Assembly: GCA_038316435.1 (NCBI GenBank)
Contig: JBBQAQ010000009.1
Coordinates: forward strand, 38,211-102,210
Source: JACJXF01 sp038316435
Lineage (GTDB): Bacteria; Bacteroidota; Bacteroidia; Bacteroidales; GCA-2748055
Length of the DNA stretch: 64,000 bases
Reading direction: 5' to 3'
This document shows positions 31,401 through 39,211 of the stretch, piece by piece. How positions within the stretch are numbered: the first letter of the stretch is position 1; each line of letters starts with the position of its first letter. The notes under the pieces were generated by a model. It was given only the letters and a program-made list of their open reading frames with translations, was not told where the DNA came from and did not search any database. A program made the position numbers and the translations under genes.

Positions 31401-34400
31401 CTGAAGGGAATATAAAAGTTGAGGGGCTGGTAAAATTTGTAGTTACCCTGAAATTACCATTTCCATTAGGATGTGACATTACTCTGTAGAAAATGGAACT
31501 TGGATTATATCCAATGTCAAGTGCAGAACCGCTCTCAATTTGAAGAGTTGCACAACTAGCACTCCCTGTATTTGCTACTGTAGAATTTGTAGTTAAATAC
31601 ACACTATCAGCATCTCCAATTATTACAATATCATTTGCTCCGGGAACAGTTAATGGAGCGTTTGTAACTGTATTGCTTGTAAGAGACCATGTACTTAATG
31701 TACTCCAAAGTCCGCTTTGTCTGCTGTAGAATATAGTTGGTGCGCCAAAAGGATTTGTAGGATTATCATCACCTGCGGTAAAATCACCATCAATGAAAGA
31801 GACATTTTCGAGGAAAGACCCTGAACCCGGTTCGCCAATTATATTATTTGTTGCATCATCAACATCAGCAGAGGTACCTCGGGACCAAGAGCTTGTTGAA
31901 CTATTATATTTTGCAGCAACGTATTCATCTTCAGTTATCCCTGCTCCTGTAATTACATTACTCTGATTATAAATATAGCCATGAGTAACGGTTGCACTAC
32001 CAAGATTAAACCCACTGGAGTTTACTCTCCAAAAATATGAAAGACTTCGACCTGAAGTAGTTGCATTTGGATGGGCGTAATTTACCGGAACTACAGTGAT
32101 CGAACCGTAACTTGTTGGAACAGAATTTAATCCAATACTTCCTGGTGTGTAATTATTTACTCCAACCGGAAAGTTAAAACTCAACGGAGCAGAAAAAACT
32201 TTTGTTATCCCACCATCTCCAGCATTCCCTGCAGATTTCACATATCTTAGTGCACTAGCATTAACAATTGAAGCATTTCCATTAAGCTTTAAATTATATG
32301 TATTGATATTAAAAAGCTTATCCTGAGAAAATGTTAAAGCTCCATTTATGGTGCAATTTGCAAGTAGCGAAACCGGTGCAGGAACAGCAATGGTTGTATT
32401 ATTCAATTCCAGATTTCCAAAAATGCCGTTTCCATCTATTGTCTGCAAAACTGTTCCATTTAATACAACAGTACCAGTGCCACTATGAATCCCGGAGTTA
32501 AATACGTTTTTGGCAATTCTGATTGTATTGCCATTATCATTCATTGTAGCTAGTACCAGCCTGAAATTATCCGAGATATTTATATTTGGCTGTGAACCTG
32601 CAAAATTTAAGGCAATGTTGGCAGGTTTATCTATTGTCAACTTGTTTAATGAAAGAGGTGCAGCCAGATTTACAGTAAAGGTCTGATCGGAGGTTCCATT
32701 AAAAAATGTTGTATTGGTGCCAGTTGTATAGGAAGTTCCTATAGATATCATGAAATCTCCGCCAATTCTGACATCCAGATTGTTTGCGTTAAAATCTCCT
32801 GAAGAAAGTGTAAGATTTCTTATAACTGTTAATATTGATGTGTTCAACTGAACAACTGATGCACTGCTCTGCCGGTCTATTAAGAGATTATTTAGTGGAG
32901 CTGATGAGGATATCCGGTAATTAGCTGCATCTGCCAGTGCAGTTCCTGCAATTGGAATAATTTCCAATGATCCACCAGTAACATTGATATTTGAATTCGA
33001 GGAAAATACATCGAATGCCTTTTGTTCTCCTGCTGCAATTCCGCAAACATCATAAATACGGATTGTTCCGCCCGACATAGCAAAAATGTTGGTTGTGTTA
33101 TTCAGGTTAAATGAACCATTGGCAGAAGTTACACCATTTATTGCGCGGGAAGTATTTAATGTGGAAAGCGTAATGTCAGCTAGCCCTGAAATGGTATAGG
33201 AAACTGGTGTGCGTCTGAAACGTCCTCTAAGTAAAAGGCTTCCTCCTGTTTGTGTATAGGATGCAAAACCTGTTGCAGAAAGAAATTGTTTAGCATCAAC
33301 TACTCCATCATTAATGATAAATTGCCCGGAAGCAATGTTGGAAGTAATAAGTCCTCCTGACTCTCGTGTAGAGAGGAACCCATTATTAATCTGTAATTTA
33401 CCAAAAATATTTAATGCACTATTACCACCACTGGTTATTCCAATTGTTGCATTATCTGGAGCTGTAACGTTATAAGCTGAATTAATTTCCCGGTAATCAT
33501 CTGCGGTTGAAAGAATAATAACCTCTGGCCCATCAAGAACTAAAGCACCATTGGAAGGAATATAAAAATCAGAATTTGGTGACCCTGCTGTTACTCCTTC
33601 TGTTAAAGATGGAATAATAGTTGTTCCTCTTAAAACCAAGGTGCCGGTTCTTATCCACAGAGCCTTTCTTAGATTGGCATTACTGCCAGATGCTTCACCA
33701 GCAAGAGTATTTGCACCGAATAACTTAAAATTATTATAATCAGTCGAGTTAACAATAAGCCTGTTTGTCTGATCTGTTCCTTTATCAATAATAAGATTAT
33801 AAAAATTAGTGACCCCATTGCAATTTAAGGTATTGTCACTGCTTCCCTGAAAATATACTGAAGCTGCGCCAGATGTTGGACCGTTTGCGGTAGGTGGAAA
33901 TGCATTATAAATCGGGTAATTAAGATTTGTAAACTTAACTGTCCCATTGTTGGTAAAATCTCCCCTTATAATTACTGTATGGAAATAGGTGTAATAATTT
34001 ATAAATGGCGCTACACCACCAGAGGACACTGCTGTTATTAATGGGTTAGTGACTCCGTTTCCAACACTAATTAATCCAGCGTTATCAACATTAACATTAC
34101 CATTTACTGTTAGGTTGAGTTTGGCCACAGATGCATTATCGTTAATCCTGAAAGTACCAGTTTTAACGTTCAAATATCCATTTAATGAAATATTGGATAA
34201 CTGAGTCCCTATAAACCCATTTGAATTTAGTACCAAATTATTATAAACAGGGTACGAAGCCGGAAAAGTAAAATTTGCTGAATTGTTATATTCAAATGTT
34301 CCAGCCCCAGCATCTATAAAAGTATTTACAACAGGAACCGGAATATTTGCAGATGCAAGAATAAATGTTCCTTGTCCGCGTAAGGCATAAATGGAATTTG

Positions 34401-37400
34401 TGAATCTAAAAATTTTCTGATCAAGGAATCCACCCGCATCAATTGTTATATCCAGATTTAAAGTTGAAATATCAGAAGATAAAGAAACTGTTCTGCCTGT
34501 TAAAATAATTACTTTATCATCATTACCAGGGATAGTCCCTCCAATCTGTAATGTACCACTTGGGTCAGTTGTCCATGTATTCGGAGTATTCCAGGTTCCT
34601 GTCTGATATGAATAATATGTTTCTGTAATGGCGGTTCCAATACAATAATAAACACCAGGATTAAGTAAATTCGGTGATACAATGGAGGGAACATTGCTTG
34701 ATCCACCAATAGCAGAGTAATTTCCGGCTAATGCAAGAGACATTCCTATTGTTTTGGACAAGTCCAATCCACTTTCAAATAGTTCAATTTTACCACTATT
34801 AAAATTTCCGCTATTTGTATTTGTTAAAGTCCAATACCTCGGGTCAACAGTACCCATCGTAACTCCATCCCCGGTTATTGCACCAGCTGGAGAAACTTTT
34901 GCGCGTAAAACAGGTCCTGTAGCTCCGGTAATAATATCTCTAATATTTATAGCCTTATATACACCGCCTTCTCCAATCGGAAATAAATAATTCTGGCCTA
35001 AAGCAACAATTCCTGAGGGAATCGTTCTTTCAATTGATCCTGAACCGATGTTTACAAATGCAGAGGCAGAACCACCAACTATTCCAGCAATAGCGGTGTT
35101 TGTTACTTTTAGAATATTTGCGCCAGCCTGAATAATACCATCTGTAAGAGTCAAAACACCAGCAGGTGCCAAAGTGATGGTGCTATTCATGGTAACACCA
35201 TTAGTATTATTTATTGAGAGATTTCCTAAATTAACGACACTCGCTGGGATATTTACTCCAGCTGAAGATCCACCATAAATTAAGTTTGACGTGGCTAATA
35301 CTGATAAATTATTAGGCGTTCCTGCAATGGTTGGTCCATTTAATGTTAAAGTATTTGCACCAACTGCAAAAGTTCCTGAGGTTAGGGTAAGAATTCCATT
35401 TATCGACAAACTTGCTCCCAGATTGATATTTCTGCTAACATTAAAATTGTTCAATCCGCCAGCAATTGTATTTAGAGTAATAATAGTCCCAGTACCAATT
35501 GTAAGATTGGAAGTGGTTCCTCCTGATAATGAACCGCCTCCATAACTCAGATTTCCTGCATTGGATAAAGTAAGCATATTTGCTGCAATCGATAAGGCTC
35601 CTGAAGTTAGAGTAATTGTGCCGGCTGCAGTAACATTACCGCACATTGTAACTCCTGCGGGTCGGTTTATAATTAGATTGTTTAATGAGACTGCCGATAA
35701 GCTTGCCGTTCCTGCCCCACCAATTATTATATTGGATGATGCTCCACCAACCAAAACACCGCAGTTTATTTGGCCGTTAAGTGTTAATGTGTTAGCCCCA
35801 ATTGAAAGACCTGCTCCGCCAGGACTAAACAGACCGCTGAGCGTCAGGCTACTTTGCAATGTAACAATGTTAGTATTGCTTGTAGTCAGCCCTGTTAAAG
35901 AAACTATATGTGATGGAATCAAAACACTAGCTGAAACACCTCCAAAAACCAGGTTCGAAGCCGCATCAGTTAATAAGTTTAATGGAGTGCCTGCAATGGT
36001 TGGTCCATTAAGTGTAAGGGTTTTCCCGGTTATGTCAAATGAAGAATTCAGTGTTAAAGTTCCTCCAATAGTTGAACTAGCTTGTAGAGTTTTTATACCA
36101 CTCCCGGAAATAATAAGATTTATGTAATTTGCTGATGCAAACACTGATTGATCACCTAAGGCACTATAATTCACAGTACTTCCTGAAGCGGCTGTGGTAG
36201 TAAAAGTGGTAATCGAATTAGTAGGTCCTAATAAATTCAAGGTATGTGCAAGCCCTGCACCAGTCATATTTATTGTTCCTGCTCCGCTAAGATTTCCGGT
36301 TAATGACATCGTTTTTGCTGCAGTCCCGAAAGTTAAAGTACCTGCAATGCCCGTTGTCCCTGAAACATTTACAACAGTTGCAACTGTACCTAGGTCAAGT
36401 GTTCCTGCAGAAACATTCAGATTTCCATTAATATTTGCATTTCCTTGAAGTGTTTTTATGCCACCACCAGAAATGGTAAGATTACGATAGTTCAGACTGG
36501 CAAAAACTGTTTGGGCTGCACCTGAATTGTAATTGACCTGACTTGAAACTGCTGCAGTAGTAAATGTTCCTATACTGTTTGTTGCCCCGCCAAGGTTTAA
36601 AACATGAAGAAAGCTTCCTCCGCTCATATCAATTGTGCCTAATCCGCTGAGGTTTCCGGTGATTGATACAGTTTTCGTACTTGTTCCACCAAAGTCCAGA
36701 TTTCCATTTATTGTTGCTACACCTGTAACACTAAAAGTTGTAGCAAGAATTCCTAAATTAAATGTTGCGTTATTGTTGATGGTAAAGGTGCCTGTTGCGC
36801 TTGAATTACCAAGAAGAGTCTTTATACTGTTATTTGTAAACGCTAAGTTATTATAGGCAAATGGACCAACATTCTGAGTTCCAGTACCATTGAAATTTAC
36901 AGTTCCAGTTCCTTTGTTAAAGGTTCCACCTCCTGAAAAGGCCCCTCCTATATTAAAAGCACCAACTCCGGTATAGGTAATTACATTTCGCGCAGGTGTC
37001 GAAGTATTCATTAAAACACTTCCACTGGTATTAATAGTTCCAGTTGTAACAGAAAGTGTTAAAATCTCAGTATTAACACCTGTTTCCGGCATAGTTACAG
37101 ATGCGCAATTTAATGTTCCAGTAGCTACTGTAAGAGTCTGGCTTCCGGCAGCTGCATTTGGATTTCCAAAAGTTACCGCACCACTTACATTTAAGGTTCG
37201 TCCTGTAATGTTTAATGATGTTGCATTTATTGTTAAATCATCGAATACCAGATTGCCAATTGGATTAGCGGGATTAACATCTAAAGTAAGTACTGTATTA
37301 TTTAATATTGTAACTGTTCCTGCGCAAGCATTCTGACCAGGATATGCTGTTGCCGCTACCCAAGCTACTCCGTTCCATCGTTGCCAGTTTGCCACAACCG

Positions 37401-38580
37401 ACCAATTTCTGGCACCAGTTCCATTTGTTCTGTAATTTCCGCCGGGAGTAACTGATAGTATAGTATTCACTGCTGCGGTTGTGTTACAAGGTCCCTCAAA
37501 CCTTACAAAATAGGTTGTTGTACTAGAAGGTGCTGCAATGATAAGATTATTTCCTGTTCCAACAAGTATAGTAAAACCAGCATCACTATACCATTTCGCT
37601 ATAGCACCCGTTCCTAGTGTTCCACCGGCATATGAAAGTGTAACATTTGTCCCGGGACAAACATTATTTACATCTCTTGTGGCTGATAATGGTACAATAC
37701 TAAGCGTATTTACTGTAACAGAAATAGTATTGGTGGTTATGTTCTGTGCTCCAATAAGAAAGGTAAGGTAATAATTGCCTGAAACAGATGCTGTATAAGT
37801 AAATGAAGTTGCTCCTGCAATGGCAACACCATTATTATACCATTGGTAGTTACTTCCATCATTGGGAACAGAAAGCACAACTGATCCTCCTGTGCAAAAG
37901 GTTGTTGACCCTGAAACAGATAGTGTATAAGCTCCCGCTGTGAAAAGTGAGGAAATAGGACTAGCATTCAGATTTGTCAGATTACCAAAACCGCAATCAA
38001 TTGGATAATTATTAGGATCAGTACAGATAAGGTCTACATAACCAGCACCAGTTTTAATTATCGGTGTCGGATCAAGCACAAAAACAGCTCCTGAAGTAAC
38101 ATCAAATGAACCCTGATTATTTGCTCCCTGCATATCAAGATTACCGGTTACAACAAGATAACCGCCAGCAATTGCCATTACCTGATTACCGGATATGTAA
38201 TCTCCATAAACAATAAGCACTCCACCTGAATTTATTGTCAGATCTGCATTATTTCCCAAAACCAGATTTCCATATATTGTTAAAGTATCATTAACAATAA
38301 GGTCTCCATTTCCAAAATCTAAATCACCAATCCGGCGTACATTTCCATAGATTGTACAATTTGGTGCAATATTGTTTACTCCAGGGTTAGAGTTATCAGA
38401 CCAGATTGAATTATCGATCCAGTTACCGGATATATTATTTAAAGTTGATTCCTGACTTAAAACCGGGGAAATAAACGAAATAATAAACAACAGAAAAAGA
38501 AATAAATTCTTCCGATGCGTAAACGGAACTGCCTTAAGCAGAAGAGTTTTGAAAACGATATCGGAAAAAATAATTCTCAT
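19468..38580 (-). CDS. Giant modular secreted adhesin-like protein (6370 residues)
   Basis: An uninterrupted 19.1-kb gene, SprB-sized. An unusually long n-region precedes the signal helix (FLFLLFIISFISPVLSQ, about 27-43). Residues about 48-3750 are beta-solenoid-like sequence rich in Gly, Asn, Ser and Thr, in blocks that open with paired tryptophans (near 48, 385, 1320, 2280 and 3200) and mostly end in an FPIG-type domain. Then follow Ig-like domains (about 3800-4500, including two 74-residue near copies), eight 135-residue PPC-like repeats (about 4516-5595), more Ig-like domains, three 83-residue HYR-like repeats (about 5940-6180) and a final Ig-like domain. The C-terminus is IDSNNKLTRR, not a T9SS type A or B domain. 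A surface adhesin or gliding role is inferred from the PorP/SprF and type B neighbours. Confidence 0.85.
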   Translation of the reverse strand: MRIIFSDIVFKTLLLKAVPFTHRKNLFLFLLFIISFISPVLSQESTLNNISGNWIDNSIWSDNSNPGVNNIAPNCTIYGNVRRIGDLDFGNGDLIVNDTLTIYGNLVLGNNADLTINSGGVLIVYGDYISGNQVMAIAGGYLVVTGNLDMQGANNQGSFDVTSGAVFVLDPTPIIKTGAGYVDLICTDPNNYPIDCGFGNLTNLNASPISSLFTAGAYTLSVSGSTTFCTGGSVVLSVPNDGSNYQWYNNGVAIAGATSFTYTASVSGNYYLTFLIGAQNITTNTISVTVNTLSIVPLSATRDVNNVCPGTNVTLSYAGGTLGTGAIAKWYSDAGFTILVGTGNNLIIAAPSSTTTYFVRFEGPCNTTAAVNTILSVTPGGNYRTNGTGARNWSVVANWQRWNGVAWVAATAYPGQNACAGTVTILNNTVLTLDVNPANPIGNLVFDDLTINATSLNITGRTLNVSGAVTFGNPNAAAGSQTLTVATGTLNCASVTMPETGVNTEILTLSVTTGTINTSGSVLMNTSTPARNVITYTGVGAFNIGGAFSGGGTFNKGTGTVNFNGTGTQNVGPFAYNNLAFTNNSIKTLLGNSSATGTFTINNNATFNLGILATTFSVTGVATINGNLDFGGTSTKTVSITGNLSGLGTIDMSGGSFLHVLNLGGATNSIGTFTTAAVSSQVNYNSGAAQTVFASLNYRNLTISGGGIKTLQGNANINGNLNVSAGTLDLGTVATVVNVSGTTGIAGTLTFGTAAKTMSLTGNLSGAGTINMTGAGLAHTLNLLGPTNSITTFTTTAASGSTVNYSALGDQSVFASANYINLIISGSGIKTLQASSTIGGTLTLNSSFDITGKTLTLNGPTIAGTPLNLLTDAASNLVFGGVSASVLIPSHIVSLTGLTTSNTNIVTLQSSLTLSGLFSPGGAGLSIGANTLTLNGQINCGVLVGGASSNIIIGGAGTASLSAVSLNNLIINRPAGVTMCGNVTAAGTITLTSGALSIAANMLTLSNAGNLSYGGGSLSGGTTSNLTIGTGTIITLNTIAGGLNNFNVSRNINLGASLSINGILTLTSGTFAVGANTLTLNGPTIAGTPNNLSVLATSNLIYGGSSAGVNIPASVVNLGNLSINNTNGVTMNSTITLAPAGVLTLTDGIIQAGANILKVTNTAIAGIVGGSASAFVNIGSGSIERTIPSGIVALGQNYLFPIGEGGVYKAINIRDIITGATGPVLRAKVSPAGAITGDGVTMGTVDPRYWTLTNTNSGNFNSGKIELFESGLDLSKTIGMSLALAGNYSAIGGSSNVPSIVSPNLLNPGVYYCIGTAITETYYSYQTGTWNTPNTWTTDPSGTLQIGGTIPGNDDKVIILTGRTVSLSSDISTLNLDITIDAGGFLDQKIFRFTNSIYALRGQGTFILASANIPVPVVNTFIDAGAGTFEYNNSANFTFPASYPVYNNLVLNSNGFIGTQLSNISLNGYLNVKTGTFRINDNASVAKLNLTVNGNVNVDNAGLISVGNGVTNPLITAVSSGGVAPFINYYTYFHTVIIRGDFTNNGTVKFTNLNYPIYNAFPPTANGPTSGAASVYFQGSSDNTLNCNGVTNFYNLIIDKGTDQTNRLIVNSTDYNNFKLFGANTLAGEASGSNANLRKALWIRTGTLVLRGTTIIPSLTEGVTAGSPNSDFYIPSNGALVLDGPEVIILSTADDYREINSAYNVTAPDNATIGITSGGNSALNIFGKLQINNGFLSTRESGGLITSNIASGQFIINDGVVDAKQFLSATGFASYTQTGGSLLLRGRFRRTPVSYTISGLADITLSTLNTSRAINGVTSANGSFNLNNTTNIFAMSGGTIRIYDVCGIAAGEQKAFDVFSSNSNINVTGGSLEIIPIAGTALADAANYRISSSAPLNNLLIDRQSSASVVQLNTSILTVIRNLTLSSGDFNANNLDVRIGGDFMISIGTSYTTGTNTTFFNGTSDQTFTVNLAAPLSLNKLTIDKPANIALNFAGSQPNINISDNFRLVLATMNDNGNTIRIAKNVFNSGIHSGTGTVVLNGTVLQTIDGNGIFGNLELNNTTIAVPAPVSLLANCTINGALTFSQDKLFNINTYNLKLNGNASIVNASALRYVKSAGNAGDGGITKVFSAPLSFNFPVGVNNYTPGSIGLNSVPTSYGSITVVPVNYAHPNATTSGRSLSYFWRVNSSGFNLGSATVTHGYIYNQSNVITGAGITEDEYVAAKYNSSTSSWSRGTSADVDDATNNIIGEPGSGSFLENVSFIDGDFTAGDDNPTNPFGAPTIFYSRQSGLWSTLSTWSLTSNTVTNAPLTVPGANDIVIIGDADSVYLTTNSTVANTGSASCATLQIESGSALDIGYNPSSIFYRVMSHPNGNGNFRVTTNFTSPSTFIFPSGDFSDFNVNRGTTELYTTNPASGTEYYMPVGVASYGNLILSPLGGSNLMFSNNDITIYGNLITRGQNADSWFCPSWGVTYPGAIPAIAKTISIKGNLDIQGGALIWYNNAAIAQNFVIDGNLRIAALSSLYILGGTNQSMAIGGSLINNANGGTNGTSTTSKADFTGIPLTFFGSTSSSVTSTAGSPVTIFSTVTVNKGTSQATTLTCDIAGTLTTPVNAWLNLQNGTFRFMRTNPGADFNISTTTPFIIPSTAGLYIDLPSNTGNRNIMIGNVANNAGDLLLDGKLTLIRGNIYIGPTAAPANNNDIEYSGGGASSIEVQGGNLFVNGQIRRNTSTTNGILKYIQSGGVVTINGNAANASYAKLEILNAGSLFNMSGGTLTIVNGDGTVFGDLYLRPASSAVTGGTIVFSHNFSGSPQSYLLESTANLFNITVTGRTAATAANAALGLMVSPLAINGSLTLTNANSLFNCNSKNLSIKGDLINNGPLAPVAFITGTNTTTFNGGIQSISGSRVSNFNNLTVSSLNSLTVNNSFTVNQNLTIGTGSLILGNKKVTVYGDLTNNGAYTDDNTVGGVSLSGTVLQQIYGTGAYGRLEINNNSGASLNNDIMLQNDLLLTLGIFKISSNLLTLSQNSKIIGTPSATKMILSDGVTSSFGVRKFFTAAPQSFTFPIGVAGKYTPASYTITANGSVGYINVNPINNNHPSTLDPSNVLKYYWQIESSGISGFNGDLLLQYLPADIQGVESNYVAAYLEIPGNYWYTATPGPGTDNVNETTHRISFNSAASNNLSGDYTAGIESAFPVEIPVYQTNQDGNWSDNLIWTPVGSSPPCPVGGPNGSQVIIDHIVSTDVNNCFAFRTTINNKLKIISPTFGHNLGVVDGEGTLYLENGNLPAGNFTSFIDCSGNATVEYGGTGAYTIVASQFNSLPNMLFTGTGIRTLPNKDLTICKRLVIDGPMLDNNTNNRKLTILGSMERYNSGAFAAGTGLSPAATVSISGSAIQTIAGPTGDFTGSNSFNNLEINNSQGLKIGVNGLIEVNNSLLLTEGIIKTTTSNKLVLLNTSASAAIPSGGRATSYINGPLTKKLLNGGSFQYPIGNDTIIGHNFTLTSTTSGNLSWTVEYFSPNSTSGSITAPLIETNTKEYWGISTTTNATAKVKIGWNPQSSLTPVMTINGIADMRVAEFNAGFWNQLLSSASGNNNIGDVITTNNVNISTIQKNYTTASITTTRARASFSPIGAICGSSGIPVNFSSYTPINLNYTLSYTLNGLAQPIVAISSLPYLLPTPVPGNYQLTGFTYNNGANTGVVGDTIITALTMPTTSNAGPDQSLCGFSGTTLAGNNPAPYTGLWTVVSGAGGNFVNNTLRNTVFTGTLGVTYSLKWSISNSTCTSSDNVVIAFPVVAARPSNFLLAPTSVCRGVTGYVYSVPAVLGITYTWSYSGTGHTINGTGNSVTVDFNATATSGTLSVTATNACATSLPRTTGITVNPAANLVITNPAAICSPGIVNLTAAAVTSGSSAGLTYTYWTNATATVSLVSPSAVTTSGTYYIKGTTVSGCFDIKPVTVTINALPATPTITASGPLTFCAGGSVTLTSSAGSSYLWSTGATTASINVTTAGSYTVQVTNASGCQSASSVATAVTVNALPATPTITASGPLTFCSGGSVTLTSSAGSGYLWSTGETTASINVTTAGSFTVQVTNASGCQSVSSITTTISLNTPPVASTASVTVQPNCAVSTGTIEVSAPVGSYEYSIDAGVFQSSTTFSSVASGSHSIIVRNSTDYTCVSNATNVTVNSQPLPSIAPTAANIDRNNICPNDGSILLSYLGGFLGTGSIAEWYSDAAYTTNVGSGNNISISAPSSTTTYFVRFEGGCITTASVSATITIKSLSIAPVAAVDRNNICPNDGNIILTYSGGFSGTGAISKWYADAGFASNIGNGNNLAISTPAISQTYYIRFEGDCNSTSAASINLIVKPSPSIGFTGLSSPVCQNTTSQLLVGDSAPEGVFSGTSVTDNSNGTATFSTSLTGTFSIKYVVTNLAGCTDSSLQTVIVNAIPVVSFSGLAAFYPITSPLVTLTGTPAGGVFTGKGISGNTYSPVLAGIGSDTVRYSFTNGSGCSAEYSQITSIGDYDSRAGAYTVPHTSVWTSALAIFTTVGATADQGKGSLWSNGPNYNRWFKFQATTSQVKVDLKVGGAEGTMQNPFLALWNNAGAELQSAVYYNSTSDISVSSLSLIPGDWYYISVDNYVGAGYCGSFTLALDTQVDYDFREAAMIIPHSPGWCSANAAFSTLNATADQTMGSVWPNGPNYNRWFKFQATTSQVKVDLKVGGIEGSLQNPLLALWNNSGTEIQSINYYNSTSDVSVSSLSLVPGDWYYVSVDNYVGTGYRGTFTLCLDTQVDYDYREAAVVLPHSLNWCSADAAYTTLNATNDQTKGSVWPNGPNYNRWFKFQATTGQVKVDLKVGAAEGSMQNPLLALWDNAGAEIQSAAYYNSTSDITVSSISLVPGDWYYISVDNYVGAGYRGTFTLCLTTQVDYDFRDAALVVPHSSGWCSADGAYTTLNATADQSKGSIWPNGPNYNRWFKFQATTAQVKVDLKVGGSEGSLQNPLLALLNNAGVEIQSATYYNTTSDISVSSINLIPGDWYYICVDNYIGTGYRGTFTLCVDTQVDYDYREAAMIVPHSLNWCSTDAAFSTLNATADQSKGSVWPNGPNNNRWFKFQATSAQVKVDLKVGAAEGSMQNPLLALWSNAGVEIKSAAFYNSTSDITVSSISLAPGDWYYISVDNFTGLGYRGTFTLCLTTQVDYDFREAAMLVPHTGTWCSADAAYSTLNATADQAKGSIWPNGPNYNRWFKFQASTKQVKVNLKVGAGEGSMQNPLLALWNNSGTEIQSAAYFNSTSDIEVSSINLVLGDWYFISVDNYVGDGYRGTFTLCVDTAVNYDYQEGALIVPHTGNWCSANAAYTTLNATADQSKGSLWPNGPNYNRWFKFQATTTQVKVDLKVGGAEGSMQNPLLALWNNAGTELQSSVYFNSTSDINVSSVNLIPGDYYYISVDNYQGTGYRGTFTLCVDDSVDYDYREGATQVTQSFNWCSANSAYTTINATADRTKGIAWNSGPNYNRWFKFQANSTNITATLNTGGIEGSLQYGYIALFNTNNIELASARYTVSTSDIAISTDSLILGNWYYIVVDNLLGAGYRGTFTLCISSPLTASITGTDITCNSSNDGTATVLATGGTGAGYSYTWTRNGSAIAPVTAALSGLSPGIYAVVVKDIGNGTTATKSITVIEPSALALSLTQVNETCPGNSNGSILTTVSGGKGMGYLYEWFRNGVPSGVIASGLTNLDPALYKVIVTDAAAPGCSKTDSIQIITSNSLSTNPTGISIANNNICQGTPKTLAVTGGTLGSGASWRWYLDVGLTLSAGPAGATLTVDPGINTPYFVRAEGTCNNTLAVSDLVLTGIPSFAPTSAISDRNNICSGDGNIILTYSGGSLGDGAIAEWYSDAAFATNIGTGNNLTISAPLITAVYYIRFEGDCNITSAASVTVIIQDITIPIALCQNLSISLDGTGNATITPAMINNGSTDNCTAAGSLTLLLSKSTFDCANVGANNITLTVTDASGNSSTCTSTVTVSDNTAPAAVCQNLSINLDGTGNATITPAMINNGSSDNCTAAGSLTLALSKTTFDCTNLGANTVTLTLTDASGNISTCTSTVTLSDNTAPTALCQNLSINLDGTGNATITPAMINNGSSDNCTAAGSLTLALSKTTFNCANVGANNITLTVTDASGNSSNCTAVVTVLHDIAPVSATSDRNNICALDGNIILSYAGGAPGTGSLAKWYSDALFTVNVGTGNNIVVPAPSVTTVYYVRIEGVCGNGSSVSTTLNINPLPVPVIVGPSEVCDPANENYTVSFTAGHSYSWTISGGTISGASNTNSVLVNWVGTGAGTLQISEVIDATGCQQTTPLFNVAKFATPVLLDIDSNNKLTRR
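20040..20760 (-). repeat. Three HYR-like coding repeats, period exactly 249 bp
   Basis: The landmark CTGACATA recurs on the plus strand at 20254, 20503 and 20752. Each unit encodes 83 residues including LCQNLSI-LDGTGNATITPAM and TLTDASGNxSTCTSTV. Copies are nearly identical at DNA level, richer in GC than the rest of the gene, and free of length changes. This suggests recent duplication or gene conversion. Confidence 0.85.
21796..25035 (-). repeat. Eight PPC-like coding repeats, period exactly 405 bp
   Basis: The segment encoding DYD[FY]RE recurs at 25026, 24621, 24216, 23811, 23406, 23001, 22596 and 22191, always 405 bp apart, so no copy has gained or lost a codon. Each 135-residue unit has NRWFKFQAT, VKVDLKVG, LALWNN, PGDWYYISVDN and GTFTLC. 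This resembles the bacterial pre-peptidase C-terminal (PPC) fold, a beta-sandwich found on secreted proteins. The first and last copies are the most diverged. Confidence 0.88.
26295..26738 (-). repeat. Two near-identical Ig-like coding repeats of 222 bp
   Basis: The landmark CACTCTGGCATCCACTGG occurs at 26295 and 26517, 222 bp (74 residues) apart. Each unit has TFCxGGSVTLTSSAG, YLWSTG and VTNASGCQS, an Ig-like fold with one Cys pair. The DNA match is far closer than between other Ig-like domains of the gene, which points to a recent duplication. Confidence 0.8.
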
Positions 38581-39211
38581 CTAAAAATGTTTCCTTGATT
38601 AAAATTCAATTCAAATTAAATACTGTTTTTATTGTTTTTGCATACATATAACCAGTAAAAACTGATTAAAAAATAGCAAGGCAAATGCTTCATCCAACTT
38701 AACAATTACACTATTTAAACAAAAAAATAAACCTTTAAAACGCCCTAAATCGAAATTGCACACATTTTTCAATATGTATGACCCTTAAAAACTGTATTTG
38801 GTTGTTTCAACGTAAATAATAATTTAAGGTTACCAATGCTTATTAGTTCTCGATTATTCAAACTACATCTGTTTTTATAACTTAAAATCAAGCCTAATTT
38901 CTAATTACTATGATATTCACAGTTTCTAAATTCGTCTTAAATATAGGCATAACTTTCTGATTTTTCTAAGGGTAAATACTCATTCTAACGCTTAATACCA
39001 CGTATTAATAAGTGCGTATAAATACTTGATTGAATATTATTCCTTTTTTTAATGAACCGTAATTCAAAACCTAAGACTTTACTTCACAATTTGATTCAAC
39101 TTTTAAACGTAATTCTTGTTACATGTACCTATCTTGCAGACAAAATGTGCAATGGTATTGAATAGTTGCGTATTTTTGAATTAATTTTATTCCCGCTTAA
39201 GCAGAATTTAT
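38581..39211. other. Divergent intergenic region between the giant gene and sucA
   Basis: 631 AT-rich bases with no open frame, RNA gene or long repeat that I can support. TATTTTTG at 39171-39178 matches the -7 consensus TAnnTTTG for sucA and lies 33 bp before its ATG, but no TTG sits at the usual -33 distance. I found no good minus-strand promoter for the giant gene, so its control is unexplained. Confidence 0.4.

Noticed and set aside
35561..36127. 188-codon open frame on the plus strand inside the giant gene
   Set aside because: It is antisense to repetitive solenoid coding sequence. Low-complexity V/P/A-rich composition and the absence of a start context mark it as a shadow; several similar frames exist along the gene.
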